Shown here one piece after another: positions 1 through 12,714 of a stretch of DNA of 64,000 nt. The stretch comes from Linepithema humile (lineage: Eukaryota; Arthropoda; Insecta; Hymenoptera; Formicidae): assembly GCF_040581485.1 (NCBI RefSeq), contig NC_090130.1:29985418-30049417 (forward strand), given 5' to 3'. Every line of letters starts with the position of its first letter. The first letter of the stretch is position 1. A program made the position numbers and the translations under genes. The notes beneath the pieces were generated by a model. That model saw only the letters and a list, made by a program, of their open reading frames with translations, was not told where the DNA came from and searched no databases.

Positions 1-841
1 AGAAAAGTTAACTAAAATTGTTGCTAAAGCATCCCTTCCACATTACACTCTTATAGATAATCGCTGCATTTCGTATGCAGCGCGTTGTCATATACAAGTT
101 AGCTATCAGCGCATATTACACTTTGAAGTTTTGCTTGCAGTGACCACGGGAAAATAATTTATGAAACGAAAACAGTGAATGAATCAATCTATTCAACATA
201 TATCCACCCTGACTCTACTCTCTTGGCCCGACTTGACTGACAATGAATAAAATTCTGTACATACTCTTTTTCAATAATTTTAATATACTGCGATATATTC
301 TACATACTATTACATTCTATTAAATTATTACGATTTTTTTAAACTATGGTATATAAAATCTTGAAATATAAAATGTATATTATAAGAGTATAATTATAAT
401 ATATTGATACAATAAATAAGCTTTTATATATATATAAGCTTATTTATATATATTATAATTATACTTATAATATACATTTTATATACCATAGTTAAAAAAA
501 ATCGTAGTAATTTAGTGGAATGTAATAGCATGTAGAATCACAGTATATTAAAATTATTGAAAAAGAGTAAACTGTACAGAATTTTATATTTTATTTCATT
601 CTCAGTCAAGTCGGGCCAAGAAGGTAGAGTCAGGGTAGATATATGTTGAATAGATTGATTCATTCACTGTTTTCGTTTCATAAATTATTTTCCCGTGGTC
701 ACTGCAAGCAAAACTTCAAAGTGTAATATGCGCTGATAGCTAACTTGCATATAACAACGCGCTGCGCACGAAATGCAGCGATTATCTATAAGAGTGTAAT
801 GTGAAAGAGATGCTTTAGCAACAATTTTAGTTAACTTTTCT
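1..841. repeat. Long imperfect inverted repeat (palindrome), left arm cut by the window edge
   Basis: The left arm (1-423) and right arm (436-841) are reverse complements, meeting at a core where AATAAGCTT (415-423) faces AAGCTTATT (436-444) across a 12-base AT loop. Base 1 pairs with about base 841, so the repeat very likely continues left of the window. The arms differ by scattered substitutions, several of them C-to-T or G-to-A, and by small indels such as about 8 extra bases near 405-412. Such divergence argues against a simple fold-back assembly artefact and for an old duplication. A fold-back transposon, two head-to-head copies of one element, or a hairpin-type MITE would all fit. No terminal repeats or target-site duplication can be checked because one end lies outside the window. 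Confidence 0.85.
2..157 (+). pseudogene. Partial reading frame in left palindrome arm (mirror copy of 957-685)
   Basis: This frame is open from the window edge to TAA at 155-157. Its 51 codons match the C-terminal half of the minus-strand frame in the other arm, with about four amino-acid differences (P/S, Y/C, H/Y, I/M) and the same stop position. Both copies end in LLAVTTGK. I do not recognise the protein and see no domain in it. It may be a piece of a transposon-encoded protein, or a chance frame preserved only because the arms are young. The differences are all replacements, which does not suggest purifying selection. Confidence 0.3.
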
Positions 842-957
842 TTCTCAAATATATAATAACATGTCATTTTTATATTTGTTTTGCGACTATGCACAACACA
901 AGTGCGGTATAAACGGTCATGCAGCGCGACGCATATAATGTGATACTGATGACTCAT
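685..957 (-). pseudogene. Reading frame in right palindrome arm, unknown 90-residue product
   Basis: An ATG-started frame of 90 codons runs toward the palindrome centre. About 53 C-terminal codons lie inside the inverted repeat and have a mirror copy at 2-157. The N-terminal third lies outside the part of the right arm that can be compared here. It is cysteine-containing with no membrane segment or signal peptide that I can see. I recognise no family. It is best read as part of the repeated element; coding status is unproven. Confidence 0.25.
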
Positions 958-1900
958 TTTTGAAAGATGTGATTTCGAAACATAATAAAATCATATATGG
1001 TTGAATTCAGCGTAAAAAATGCTACAACTTTTGTCATTACAAAAATTTTGAAATTTGAAAAAATAATAACAAGGGGTGGGGGTAAATTAAAAAAAATTTC
1101 ATTTTTTGAAAATTTAACTACACAGTTATAAAGTCCATTACAAGCCATACAACTTCTATTTGAAATATTTTTTTATCTCCTACGGTTTTGGCGATAGTTA
1201 CACACAAAGAAAAAAATCGTTTTTTTTTCAAAGGAGTGTTTGATCCCTTAAATTTGAGTTAGGGCCGCTATAAAAAAATACGTGTCTCCTCAAATTGTAT
1301 GTTTTACAACATATTTCAAGGAAAATCAAATCGGGGGAGGGGACACTTGTGAACGTTCCCTTGTTAGTATTCTGTAGTTAGTGGACAGAAAGTGTACTTT
1401 GTGCACATTGGTGGAATCGGCAGGTATGTAATGTTTATAGAGAAGAAATGTCTAACACTTGGATTGAAGCTGACGATACGCTAATTAAAAAAAGACAATG
1501 GCCTAGAGGTGCTAAAGATGTTTTTGTCATTCTTACAGAAATTTGATCAAAAGTAATCTGTTTTTATATATGAAAAAACGCAATAACTTAGAAATACAAA
1601 TGGTTTTTTATACCCTTTTTATGATCACTAATAATTTTCTTATAAAACATGTTGTAAAATATAAAAAAAAATTATTAGGTTTGTATAAATTAAGATTTCT
1701 ATAATCAAAAAGAGGATTGTCGTATTGAAAATATGATAATTATATACCTGAATCGAACATTTTCTACTTAACGTGTCGTAGCTTTTACAAAGTTTAAAAG
1801 TGTTTGTTCACGGTACGATAGCTACAACGGTATCAGCTACTACGATTCTTATCTTTCTGGACGTAAATTAAGATTTAGCAGGAAAATTGGAAATACAAAT
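842..1900. other. AT-rich non-coding stretch, possibly the rest of a mobile element
   Basis: The stretch is AT-rich with A and T runs. A short ATG frame of 32 codons sits at 1448-1546 on the plus strand (starts MSNTWIEADD, ends FVILTEI). A donor-like CAG/GTATGT lies just before it near 1422. I cannot assign the peptide. Composition returns to CG-rich DNA near 1900, so the AT-rich block 1-1900 may be one inserted unit together with the palindrome; that is inference. Confidence 0.4.
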
Positions 1901-2600
1901 GGCATAATATGCAAAATTCCCGACGAATCAATAAACATCCTGATGTGTACGCGATTCGTCCGACTCCGCAGCCCACTTACAGTCGTAAAATAATTCTCCG
2001 CGCAAAATGCCGATCGGCTGGCGTGACGATCGATTCCGGGCGCGTTATCTCGCGCTTACGCGAGTTTTATCCGTCGATTTATCCACGTTCCTCGGTCCCG
2101 AGAGAAGCAGATGTAAAGTAGAGCGCGTGATATCTCGAGCACGGCTATCGCTCTCCGGACAAACTGGATATCCAGTTTCCAGCATTTCTTGGTTCTCCGC
2201 GCTTTCGAGACCCTAATCCCGTTTGTTTTTTTTTTTTTCTCTTCCGGTGAATGAGCACAGCGATAAAACCGTTGATGAAATAATGATTTCATCGGAAACA
2301 AATGCGAATAATCATGTGAGAAATGTCGTAAAACTCCTTATATTTTTATTTTATAGTTTTTGCTGGCACAAATGTTAATAAAAACTTTTGTGATAAATTA
2401 AAATGATAAAAAGGCCTTTTGAATTGTCAAACATGATTTGAAAGATTAGGTTTTTCTACGAAAAAAATTTACTTTAAAATTATTTTTTGTCAATTATTCT
2501 TTCGTTACCAGCAAATGTTTGTTTGCACCGTTCTGCGAAATATAATTAAAGCGATATAAATCTCTCGTGCGAATAGACGTTCGATTACAAGTTATTGATT
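1901..2600. other. Mixed non-coding DNA with a 13-T run
   Basis: CpG-containing DNA to about 2220, then a T run at 2226-2238 and AT-rich sequence. Short overlapping frames on both strands here show no splice context or recognisable motif. Nothing else is seen. Confidence 0.4.
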
Positions 2601-3300
2601 TAATTTCCGGTTAGGAAAGAGGAAAGAAAGAGACGACGTCCGCGAGAGGAAGTCCGCAAAAGACACGCGTGCATTCCTGCGACTCAGACGTGTAAACTCG
2701 CAGGCGAGGTGCGCGAGCGACACGCGTGTGCGAACTAGCACTCGTATCTCTCGTATTGCTGACCGAGAGGGGGACTTTCTGTAGAGGGGGGGGGGGGGGG
2801 GGGGGGGACAGAAGGGGAGCGAGCGAGTGCGAGGTCGAGAGCTCTGGTTTCGCCAGCCCGGGGCTACCTCGGGCAAGTCCGGGGAACGGTCAAGAACCTA
2901 ATACACCTAATATACCGAGTATTAGGCTGGTTCTCTGTCTTATAAAGTTAGATGCATACGCCGATAATTGCGCCGAGAAACCATCGTACCGTACGGGCCG
3001 CGTGATTATAATTGAACCCGAGAGGGAGCGACGGAATTTCAAAATCCCGTCGAGTCCTTGCGACACGCGGACACATTTTTCAGAAGCGATAAGTATACGT
3101 GCGGGGAAAAAAATCATTTATCGACAATCTGTCGACGTGGCTGCTACGAGATAGTCGACTGCAGGAAGTGTCGTTGTGCCTTTCGGTTGTCGCGATAGCG
3201 ATGATAATGAGCGCTGTGTACGTTGCAGTGTTTATTGGGTCCGTCCACGATCGGTTAGCTAGTTAAGTAGCGCCTCATTAAGAACGTACGACTAATTCAA
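2601..3300. other. CG-rich non-coding block containing a 22-G run
   Basis: This block is dense in CG and CGCG. It holds an uninterrupted G run at 2786-2807, flanked by purine-rich sequence. The reading frames crossing it on both strands are low-complexity products of the run (poly-Gly or poly-Pro) and are not credible genes. Confidence 0.5.
2786..2807 (+). repeat. Poly-G homopolymer, 22 bases
   Basis: Twenty-two consecutive G on the plus strand. Such a run can form intramolecular G-quadruplexes and is unusually long for a G homopolymer. Its true length is uncertain because long G runs are prone to sequencing and assembly error. Confidence 0.9.
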
Positions 3301-5030
3301 TTCGAAGACCCTGATTCGAGACGCGTGAGAATCCTCTGGCGATGGATTTTTTTATCCCGGCCGAGTTTCGTCGAACCTCGCGGAAGCGACGGCGATAATT
3401 GGGAAAAGAAACGTCCGCGGCCGGTTTCTCACGGCTGTACGCTCGAGAATTATAGCAGGCAGTTTCCCGTATTCCTGGATTATTAATCGCTTCTGGATTA
3501 AGAACAGACTCTGCAAGTACCGGTTTCGAAGGAGAGAAACCGCGAGGAATTTGCGGTAGCACCGACCGATTTTTCTTCCATCCCGCTATAACGGCCCAGG
3601 ATTTTTTCCACTCGTTCGACTTGTTTTAGCAAATGGAACGATTGTAACGTAAACATGTCTCGCAGATTCGAATTTTCGATCCAATAATAATTAATGATTT
3701 GCCGCTAAATGCAGCTAATCGATCTACAATTTATTCGTCTAATACTATTTGCAAGGTAATTGCAGCTAATGATATTGCTGCAACTGCTACCAGATGTTAT
3801 CCTTGCCTCGACGAAAGGAAACGCGTATTTCCGTATTCCGTGCGGTTTATCGTGATTTCGCGCAACAATGTATACGCGTGTTGTGAAAAGTTGCGAGCAC
3901 TGTTGATCGGTTTTAACGAAGCTTTCACCCGAGGCGACGAAAGCGAACGATGGAGAAACAATACAATGGGACGATTAAAGATCGACGCTCGTTCCATCAT
4001 CGACCGAGTTCCTCTTTGTGGCACGCACAAAAATGTTTGTGAAAGTCTAATTCTTGAATAATATATAATTGATATTTTATAATATGAATAAAATATAAAT
4101 ATACAAAAAAATATTTTTAAAGAGAAATTAGAATACTATCAATGATAGAAATACATATATCGAGGAACGACGTTGTCTTGACAAGCGCGCGATAATCATA
4201 AAATGTATAGAGAAAAAATATTTCTCGCGTCGACATAATGCCTGTCCGCGCGTAAGAGACGTTAGTCTTTTAGAATGGTAAATGCGACGGGACTTGAGGA
4301 AGAAAAAGGCGCTGGTATCTTAAAATGTCTTCGTTCGGAGACGTTGTGACGAGCACGTCGTGCCTTCTTCCTGTCGTCGGTCGACAAGTTAAATATAGAT
4401 GGCCGGCTCGTTTCCGCGGCCGTACACAATTTCTTCGTGAATGGAGGTGCGTGCGTTCACAACGAACGTTCGCCTACGCTTCAGCTAATGCTCTATTCAT
4501 TTTTTTTTTTTTAATGAAAAGGTTCTCTCAGTTTTCACTGAGATATCTTTCTATCTACTCACGAATATAGGCGTACAAGACGCACTAATGTCCACAATTG
4601 AGAGTATGCAAATGTAGTCCGTAAAGTGCAATGAACGGGTCTGGCAGAAAGAATTTCTTTCGTGTCGCGGTGCATTAAAATGCTTAAAACTTTCAATGCT
4701 CGCCAAGATGAATAGTAATATCTGTAATACTTTTATTTCGTTATTTCCAATTCTTAACACATTTCCAGCATTAAATATGACGTTAAATTTTAAATAAAAG
4801 TTCTATTAAAATAAAATTGATTTGAAATTGAACGAAAATCTATCGAAGTCTTGACGCTTTTCTCAAGATTCGAATCTGACGCAAGCTTCATTTCGCAACC
4901 ATCGGTGATCGATAATATCTTTTCAGTTTTTTCAGACGAACACGGGTGATAAATTTTTCCGTTAGAGATTAAAATTCATCGCACTCGTAAGATTCTGTCC
5001 TATCATTATTTCTTGCGTCAGGAACGGCGA
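3301..5030. other. Non-coding DNA, CG-rich then AT-rich
   Basis: To about 4050 the DNA is moderately CG-rich, with a 120-codon frame at 3699-4061 whose complement is also open, as expected by chance. From 4060 it becomes AT-rich, with a T run ending at 4512. No exon with paired splice sites was found. Confidence 0.4.
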
Positions 5031-5640
5031 ATTTTCGTGGCGAGCGTCGACGCGTGTCGGCCGATTGAAATGCGCGGTGTCGCACCTCGGTTCCAGTACA
5101 CGACGAGAAATTCTTAAACGGCCGGCCAGGCGCGCTGCTGCCGCCCAGGAATGTGTATGGAAACGTTACGTTACCACCTCCGTCCTTTATTGTCCTACAT
5201 GGTGACTGGCGGCGGGTCGCTTTTAGATATATGGACTGTCGGCCTTTCCACGCGCGCGAGCGCGTTGCCTACGTATATACGTATTCGCCGCGATCGCTCG
5301 CGTGTGCGTCCCGCGATCCGCGCGAGTGTGGAAAGATAGATGAGCAGGCATATATGTGTGTGACGCGTGACACGTGTTAATCGTGCTCGCTCTGAGGTCC
5401 CAACCCTTCCTCTGCACCTTTCCCTCCCCCGCTGATGCCTGACCGCGGTCGCGCCAACCGACTGTATGCGTTGCGGATATACGGATATCTTTGTGCACGC
5501 ACGCGGCGTGCTGATGCTTGAAATCGAAAATGCACGACTATATTGGAAATAAAGGCATTGTCTCCGAACAAACGCTCGTAATTTATAATAAATTTTATGC
5601 GGATAATTTATGGCCGATATAAAGCCGCGTAAGTACCGCG
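5031..5640. other. CG-dense patch with alternating GTGT/CGCG sequence
   Basis: The patch is rich in CGCG, with GTGT and ACGCGT steps near 5340-5370 and a CACGTG E-box-type palindrome near 5370. It resembles the CpG-rich patches seen near insect promoters, but no TATA-initiator pair or downstream exon could be tied to it. A donor-like GTAAGT lies near 5629. Confidence 0.3.
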
Positions 5641-5882
5641 CAATTTCAGGTATTCGAACGACCCGGCATTCGTATGATTAATAACAGTATTTGGTAAATC
5701 GATGAGTGATGCGCGTATTGCATTTTTGTAACGCGCCTGACCGCTCGCCGAGCCGCAAGGATGTAAGTCAAAGAATGAATCATTATCATTTCAGTGTCGC
5801 CGATTGCAAAATACGATTTGATATCCATGACTAAGTTCAAACATGAATGGTTGATTGTTTTTCTTTTTGCTGTACGACTTAC

Positions 5883-5937
5883 CGAAGCGTCACCGACTCG
5901 TGCCACGCAAATACACCACGACGAGGGCCAGCCCGAT
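5883..5937 (-). CDS. Candidate 55-bp internal exon, unknown gene
   Basis: On the minus strand a pyrimidine-rich acceptor (GATTTTCTATCGTTTCAG) precedes 5937, and a consensus donor GTAAGT follows 5883. Two of three frames are open through the exon; the frame starting at its second base reads SGWPSSWCIC and continues to the donor. The third opens IGLALVVVYL and stops inside. No partner exon was found nearby, so phase cannot be tested. It could be a small coding exon, an untranslated exon or a chance splice-site pair. High GC content and good sites at both ends are the only support. Confidence 0.22.
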
Positions 5938-8540
5938 CTGAAACGATAGAAAATCAAATCACGTCTCGTATGACATACATGTTGCAACCGATGGAATGCA
6001 GGTATCATACTTTGTCGACGTTTCTTTCGTGAAAATCGTTAGAGAAACGCCGACTGTCATCGATGAGCTAAGCACGTTTAGCTCACATCCATTACATATA
6101 CTAATGCAGTCTAAAAAAATTCAGAGACGTTTTTTGGCGATATTAAAAAAAAAATTAGACATTAATTTATTCATATTAAAAAAAAATTCCTTCGATTAAA
6201 ATCTAGGATTAGTGGTCTCTTCATGTAAATTCAATATGTTTCAGAGAGAGAGAGAGAGAAAGTCTTTTCTACTTTCGTGAGACTTTAATAAACTTGACCA
6301 GCCACGCGCATAGCTCTGCGGTCGCAATGATTGACACTTTGGAGAAATCGCAGAAATCAGAGAGACGGTTGACACTTTGCGGCGCACTGATCATCGCGTC
6401 GACTTCTTCCGCCCGCTTCCTTCGCGCTCGACATATCCTTGGCGGCGGGCGCGCAACTTTACGCGCAATGTACGAGGAAATAAGCGAAAGCTTGTCGATG
6501 GCTTTATCATTTCATCGTTTCAATGACCGATTTCGCGATTAGCGTGGCGTGCTCGCGCGAATATTGCGTGATGTCGTAATCACGGTGCAGTAACAATAGT
6601 ACAGATTGCTATGACATTTTTGCCACGTATCGAAGCTCCGCAGCGAAGGAATAACAAAGTGAGGCTTTCGATCGAGCCGCGATAGAGCTAAATCTTAGAC
6701 GTACGCGAGGCCGCCCACGCCGACTCCACTCTCGACGCGATATTCACGATAGTTGCCAAGTTGGCTACTGAGTTGGCTCGAGAAATACAATTCGCGAGTC
6801 CGATCTCTATCAACGGTGTTAAGCCTAGTTGACGATCTTATTAATCGGCACCGTTGCCGGAACATCAATTATTTTGCTATGATATCATCGCATCATTCGT
6901 CAAAACGCGCGAGATTATTGCGGAAGTATATAGAACACGCGCGCGATAGAAGATTATTAAATATTATTACAGACCGGGGCTCGGATAACCGGATGTGGAC
7001 AAATAGTTTCACTCGCTTTGCGTATCAATATGCGGCGTTCAGAACACTCGCTGTTGGAGAAAGTCTGCAGCGTTTTGCCATGGTAAATAACAATATTGTA
7101 TCTACATATTCAAAGGAAAATATGTTCATTGAATTGTAAGAGATTATATAAATTAAAATTACTTAAACAAAATTCACCTTCTTTTAACACGAGGCCAAAA
7201 ATAACTTGGGTGCGTTCTTTTAAATTTGCCGAGTTTACCACCGTAAGTCTTAACACAGTTTTAATTAGATATGCTTGATTTAATATTCATCTGGAATGTC
7301 TATTATTTTTTTACACTCAATATGTAGTTATAAATAACTATGTAGTTTAGTAGTAAATTCTGAGAGATTTTGCTCGTGCCAGTACGAGATTTCGATCGTG
7401 TCCCCGTTTCACTAGCGTCTCAAATAAGGGGCAGCCCACGCGCGATTTGCTCCGGCGAAACCGCGGAAATCGGAAGAACGTGTTCCGCACGAGTAACGTT
7501 TCTCATATTTCGCTATATTTATTAATAGAAGCACGCGTTACCAATCATATATACTTCTATTTATTCAAACCGCAATATTCTATCATAATTATATGCCTCA
7601 TAATCATGTCCGCAATATACATATCTCTGATTTTTTTATAATATATTCAATTCGTAGAAACAACCAATTACTAGTTTCCAATAAGATAATATTTATGCAA
7701 TAAGACGATAAAAAGTCGATCTTGCTATCGAATGAACACTGGTCGCGTGTACGGGCACGAGCGCGAGTAAAAGCGTGTGGAAGCGTGAACAAGGCGTGAT
7801 CTTGTATGCAAGCGGCGTTTTAAGTTAGCGCGTGTCCCCCCGCTTTCACGTCTATTAAGCATCTTCACTACAAAGCTTTGAGAAATACAAATTTTTATTT
7901 TACTAGAACGCCGTAAAACTCGTTCTACTTATTCTTAAAAAATATCATATATTTTTCAATTAAATTATTGAATTATTAAACATAATTATATGTGTAGGAT
8001 ATTTAAAAAAGAGGTGTTCAAAATTTAGTGTTCAATAAACTTCACTCATTGCGCATTAAATAACAATTTTCTAACAAAAATAGATAAAAATTTAACTTGG
8101 AAAATAATAAAAAGATTCTGAAATGTTTTTAAAATAATATTTAATAAGAGGAAATATAAATTGATCAAGATCAAAATTAATTCATATCGAACCGGATCTA
8201 GAAATATTAGAAACAGAGATGAGAAACAGTAAGATCTCAATTATACGGGCAATTAGTTTTCCAGTAGCGTAACGAAAGAATAAGGCAACATAAGCGTGAC
8301 TTGTGCAAGCTTCCACGCAAACTCAGTCGCCGGTATCGTTTTAGCCGATCAGGGAAGCGACATATACGGAAAAACTGGCAGTTCTTGACGCACACTTAAC
8401 AACTCTATCTCGCGGCCTTTACCTTTCCGCTTGTCCCAGCATGGCACGTTTTTGCCGCGTGTAAAGAAAGGAATCGTCACGATTGACTGAAACCACCGGA
8501 TGTCAGGACGGACAGACTGAATTTATTCAATAGTCTCTCA
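5938..8540. other. Non-coding DNA with an AG repeat
   Basis: An (AG)8 repeat lies at 6243-6258. A 128-codon stop-free run at 6753-7139 has ordinary composition but no ATG at its start and no splice context. 7140-8280 is AT-rich. No recognisable gene, RNA or transposon is seen. Confidence 0.4.
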
Positions 8541-9720
8541 GGGTTTCGATGACCGCCTAATTAATTAATTATGTTTAAATGTTGCAAATAATTTAAAACT
8601 AATTTATTGTATTATTCAAACTGTGTATAGCAAGTGGATAAAATCTATATGCTATGATTTTAATTTGGGATAATCACATTTCGAATTCACAAATATTGTA
8701 CGGGGAATCAATCATGTCGCATAAAGATGTACCGCCAAATCTAATATATATACAATATTTGTCTTTCGTCTCGTGGCGGCTGTTAATCAGCACATCAAAC
8801 GCATGGAGCGACATATACATATGCCGAAAAAAAAAAGAGCATCCGAGTCCTGAGAAGTGGGGACAACTTTGCTATCCGGGTGCTGCTAGGACCACCCTAT
8901 TCGCGAACACGCGTCGAAAAGTGCGTCGACATGCAAATTCCTGACGGTGAGCAACAATGAGCTCCCTCCGCTGGCGAGTAGCGTGGGGGGTTTTTTCAGG
9001 GGGAAGCGGGGGGGATTCACCCGCGCGAGAGGCGAGAGGGGCGACGAACACCCTTTCCGAGCACACATATACACACACACACACACACGATTCGTGTTGG
9101 CTCGAGTCTCGAGTAAAAAGAGCGAAGGTGAGGCGTCCCTCTCCGTCTTTCTTCCTCCCTCGCTCCCTCTCGTTCTCTCATTCGGGCGGATCATCTGCAT
9201 ATCTAAATAATCGAACGTAGCCATGTGTCGTGGCGCGACAAGGAGGGCCGAAGTCATGCGATGGAAAAGGACGTATGGCGTGTGCGCGCCCGTCTCGTCC
9301 GCCGGTAGCCCCGGCGGTTCCCTATTTTGCATTGCAAATACCGTCGCGGTCCCCGGGGTTCCTTGAACCAGATCCGATTGGCTCAGAGTCAGTACCGCGA
9401 ATCTAGATCTATCTCTCTCCATTGGACCTTTAATCCAGCGGATGCGCTTCATTGATTGCCGATTGAAAACCGCCACCTAACCACCACCGCCACCTCCCCT
9501 CGCCGTCGCCTACCGTTCGCCCTTCTTTTGCGTTATCGCGCTTAGGCCTCGAAGCCTCGCTTTCTATCCGATATATAGATCTGTACTCCTGGTCGCGGAA
9601 AATCATTTCCATCCCTGCCCATTGTGGGCCGGGACACACACACATACAGCTCGTCCTCGACAGCTGCACCGCTTCAGGAATACATTAATGCGCGCTTGAT
9701 AAATGGCGGCGCGAAAGAAA
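8541..9720. other. Non-coding DNA with AC repeat and GC-rich low complexity
   Basis: An AT-rich start gives way at about 8950 to G-rich and CG-rich sequence, an AC repeat and CT-rich sequence near 9130-9185. The long minus-strand frame 9476-8886 runs through these simple repeats and starts with GTG, so it is not believed. Confidence 0.4.
9071..9088 (+). repeat. (AC)9 microsatellite
   Basis: Nine AC units, preceded by a short ATAT step. It could serve as a length marker; no function is implied. Confidence 0.9.
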
Positions 9721-12330
9721 GTTAGACAGAAAGTTAGCGCGCGCGCCTCGGGCAGATTTGGATGGATGGTTCTGTGAACGCATCGTTAGATAGCAAAGCC
9801 CGATACGCCGTCCTGCCTATCGACAGAGTCGTCGGACATCTGTTTGACATTTTGTCGCGCGTGCCGCGGAGAGAGAGACGAGAGGCGCATCACGATGTTC
9901 TCGTCGGGTTTCAATGTCCGTCGTAATGTTAATACCTTTCGTTGCTTCCAAGGACGCAACTGGAATTAAGATATCGTCAAAGATAAGAAATTTGAATATT
10001 ACAATGTGTCGCGATGTTAAAACGCGGCGTTGTAATTGTTTGTGAAATTTCCAATGGCACAATAAATTTCAATCTTGCTTACGTAAAAGTGTAGTAGTGC
10101 GATAGGATATCTCGGGAGCCTAAAATTGAAAATTCAATCAACTCGTAACATCATTCTTGCCGTTCGCAGACTTTTCAAGCGCGACAAAGATACCAAATGT
10201 TGAAGCGGATATACGGCGATATTAGTTAGCGACCGAAACAGGCCCGGGTGCATTGTGCGCGCTATCATAAATCTCGCCCAATTTCCATTGCTCTTTTAAT
10301 CCCACGGAAGCAAGCGCCGATCGACAAACGTCACTCCAGTTCCACTCGTGCTCATTCCGCTCTTTTCCGAAAGCCACCCCGCGCGCGCAACGACAAGCCG
10401 TTGTAATCGGCACACGCGTCAATTGGCAGCTGCCATTTCGGTAATGAATCGCCAAGCCGAGATGTCCTCGTTGATTTATCGACTGATTAGCATACTGGGC
10501 AAAATCCGTGGGGTTGCGCGCATTCGTTTGTCCCCGCGCGTCATTGAATCCAGTTCAGCCGCAGGAGCGCTGACTTTCTACTGAAGCAATTCTCACTCAT
10601 TGCTTGTCGAAAATCAATTATATGTCTTATTCAATAATATCAAAATTTAAACTGTTGTGTTAAAAAATAAGTTATTTTTATGAAAGATTCAATTTATCAA
10701 CAAGCAAAGTGACGCATAAAGTGGAAAAATAGTCGGTGCTCCTATCTTTATCAATGGCTCTAAGAAGTCCGCTGGTTTCGTTATCAACTGCGATTGATAT
10801 CAACTCGAATTCGATTCAAGAGAATCGAAATACTGGCTTTATCGCATACACTTCGCAATACGTCTGGCTGGACTCGCATCGTCTCTCGAGATGCAAGCTG
10901 GAGTTTTGTGTGGGCAACCGCCTCCTTGCATTGTACCTGCCCGAGAACAGGGCGCGCGAAATGTCGCGCCGCAGGTAGAGATCAGGTTGACTTACGACCC
11001 GCCTGCGTTATTAATAGCCTGGATTTTACCGGCGAAACGATCGTCGACGCGACACCACTTACGCGACTCAGCTGAGCGATCTATCAACCGCGTTACGCGT
11101 TCCACAATGTAACGTCGGTCAGTGAAAATTGTTTTCCGAAATAAAATACGCAACGGAAGATATCCTTTAGATTAGCAGAAATCATCATACAAGGAAGGAC
11201 AATATTAAAATAGTTTTTATGAAATTTAGCAAACAACTTTGGTTAAGTAAATTATTTTAATAATTAGCAGAATCCAGCGACTGTGTGAAGAAAGCAACAA
11301 GCCGAATAAATAACACAACAGAAGGCATATCGCACGCAATTTAATCGCGAGCCGTCTTCACCGAACACTATCGCGTTATTAAATTGATAGTCGTACCTAC
11401 TCAGCGGCACGGCGGCGCAAAGATAATTTATTTACGGAGATAACTTAACTTCCGGAAGAATGCGAGGTATCTCCTTCGCAAGACGTTCGCATTACGCTCC
11501 GCAAGGCGAGCGGCGAAAGGCAGGGCTCGTCGCGCGCCGTGAACGGTGCTCGGTCGCAGGTGGACAGGGCTTGACTTATCGTTGGCGCGAGCGAGCGCCG
11601 CTCTTTCCGACAGGTGAACCGATCGCGGAAAGTGACCCGACGGGTGACCCTACGGTCACAGCTGGTTCAACCACAAAAGCCGTGTCAGCGGCCGATATCT
11701 TTGCGTCCGTCCAGGTGCTTTTGTCAGGTCAACCGCCTCATTACAGCCACGGCCGGGGACAGATTATTGCGTTTTGCTTTATGGCACAAGCCAAGACTTC
11801 ATAGATTTATGCTCTAACTGTTCGAGCAACCGATCGGGATATTATTGCGCCGTCCGACGAACCAATCGCAGTGCCCGGCCGGCGCGGATACGGCTCGCAG
11901 ACTCGTAAAATTTCCCGATTATTACGAGCAATATAAAACAATATAAATGCAAATGGCGCGCGGTCGCATCCCGGTTAAGGACCATATCGGGTTCGTTTAT
12001 CGATTTGTATTAATCCGGCCGCAATTAGGCCCGCCGCTGGGCGCTCGATAACATCTAGAGTTACTTAGCGCGCTCGGACGCCGCGGCGATTCGCGAGATC
12101 GTTACTATGCTCCAGATAAAACTTAATAAAGCAAATTAGATTTACGGCCGTGGAGATTGATAACCTTCGCCGCGCGCGATACTATTTCGCGAAGAGTATC
12201 GGCGCCGGGAAAGGTACGATGAAATCGAGATTAAAAAGCGAACAAGCAGCGGAGATGCGTATCGGGGCCAGATAGATAGTTTGGATTTTCGAGATAAATG
12301 ATCAAAGACTGCTAAAGCGACGTCGATATA
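9721..12330. other. Non-coding DNA, alternating CG-rich and AT-rich
   Basis: CG-rich at 10220-10580, 10890-11110 and 11450-12080, otherwise AT-rich. Frames of 70-115 codons occur on both strands (for example 11460-11804 plus) without splice or motif support. No RNA gene was recognised. Confidence 0.35.
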
Positions 12331-12350
12331 TACAGGCTGTATCAAACCGC
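12328..12350 (+). other. Possible transposon-end motif (TATACAGGCTGTATCAAA)
   Basis: The string resembles the TATACAGGGTGT ends that recur in insect repeats, with one changed base in the CAGGGTGT core. A second match lies near 40595. No flanking duplication or internal element could be delimited, so this is a weak match. Confidence 0.15.
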
Positions 12351-12714
12351 TCTTTACGAAGGCGTGCGCGGAATATCAATAGCAAGCACATTTCTGTAAA
12401 TATTATTACTGTAATATTATAGTAAATAACTTGCTGTGAAACGTGAATTCTTTCGCGTCTATCTTGGGAAGCGAGAAATTTACACTAGCGCGAGATGGTG
12501 ATGTCATCACAACACTTAGAACCTGTTATCTGTTCTACTGAGTCGCCAGATGGATACGTGACATCGTCACAGTGATATCTCGAGAAAGAAACATTTCCAT
12601 TTTCATAAGAACCCTTGTTGCGACGTTGGACTATCAAATCACCCTCGATGTTCTCAAAAATTGTTTCTTTATTTTCTTATTGTTAATTATTCTAATTGCT
12701 GTTTATTTTTGCAG

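Noticed and set aside
4860..4880. GATTCGAATC, a possible tRNA B-box
   Set aside because: No A-box at the right distance and no cloverleaf stems around it; the string is simply a palindrome.
8886..9476. 196-codon minus-strand frame
   Set aside because: Begins with GTG and runs through an AC repeat and CT-rich sequence; no domain.
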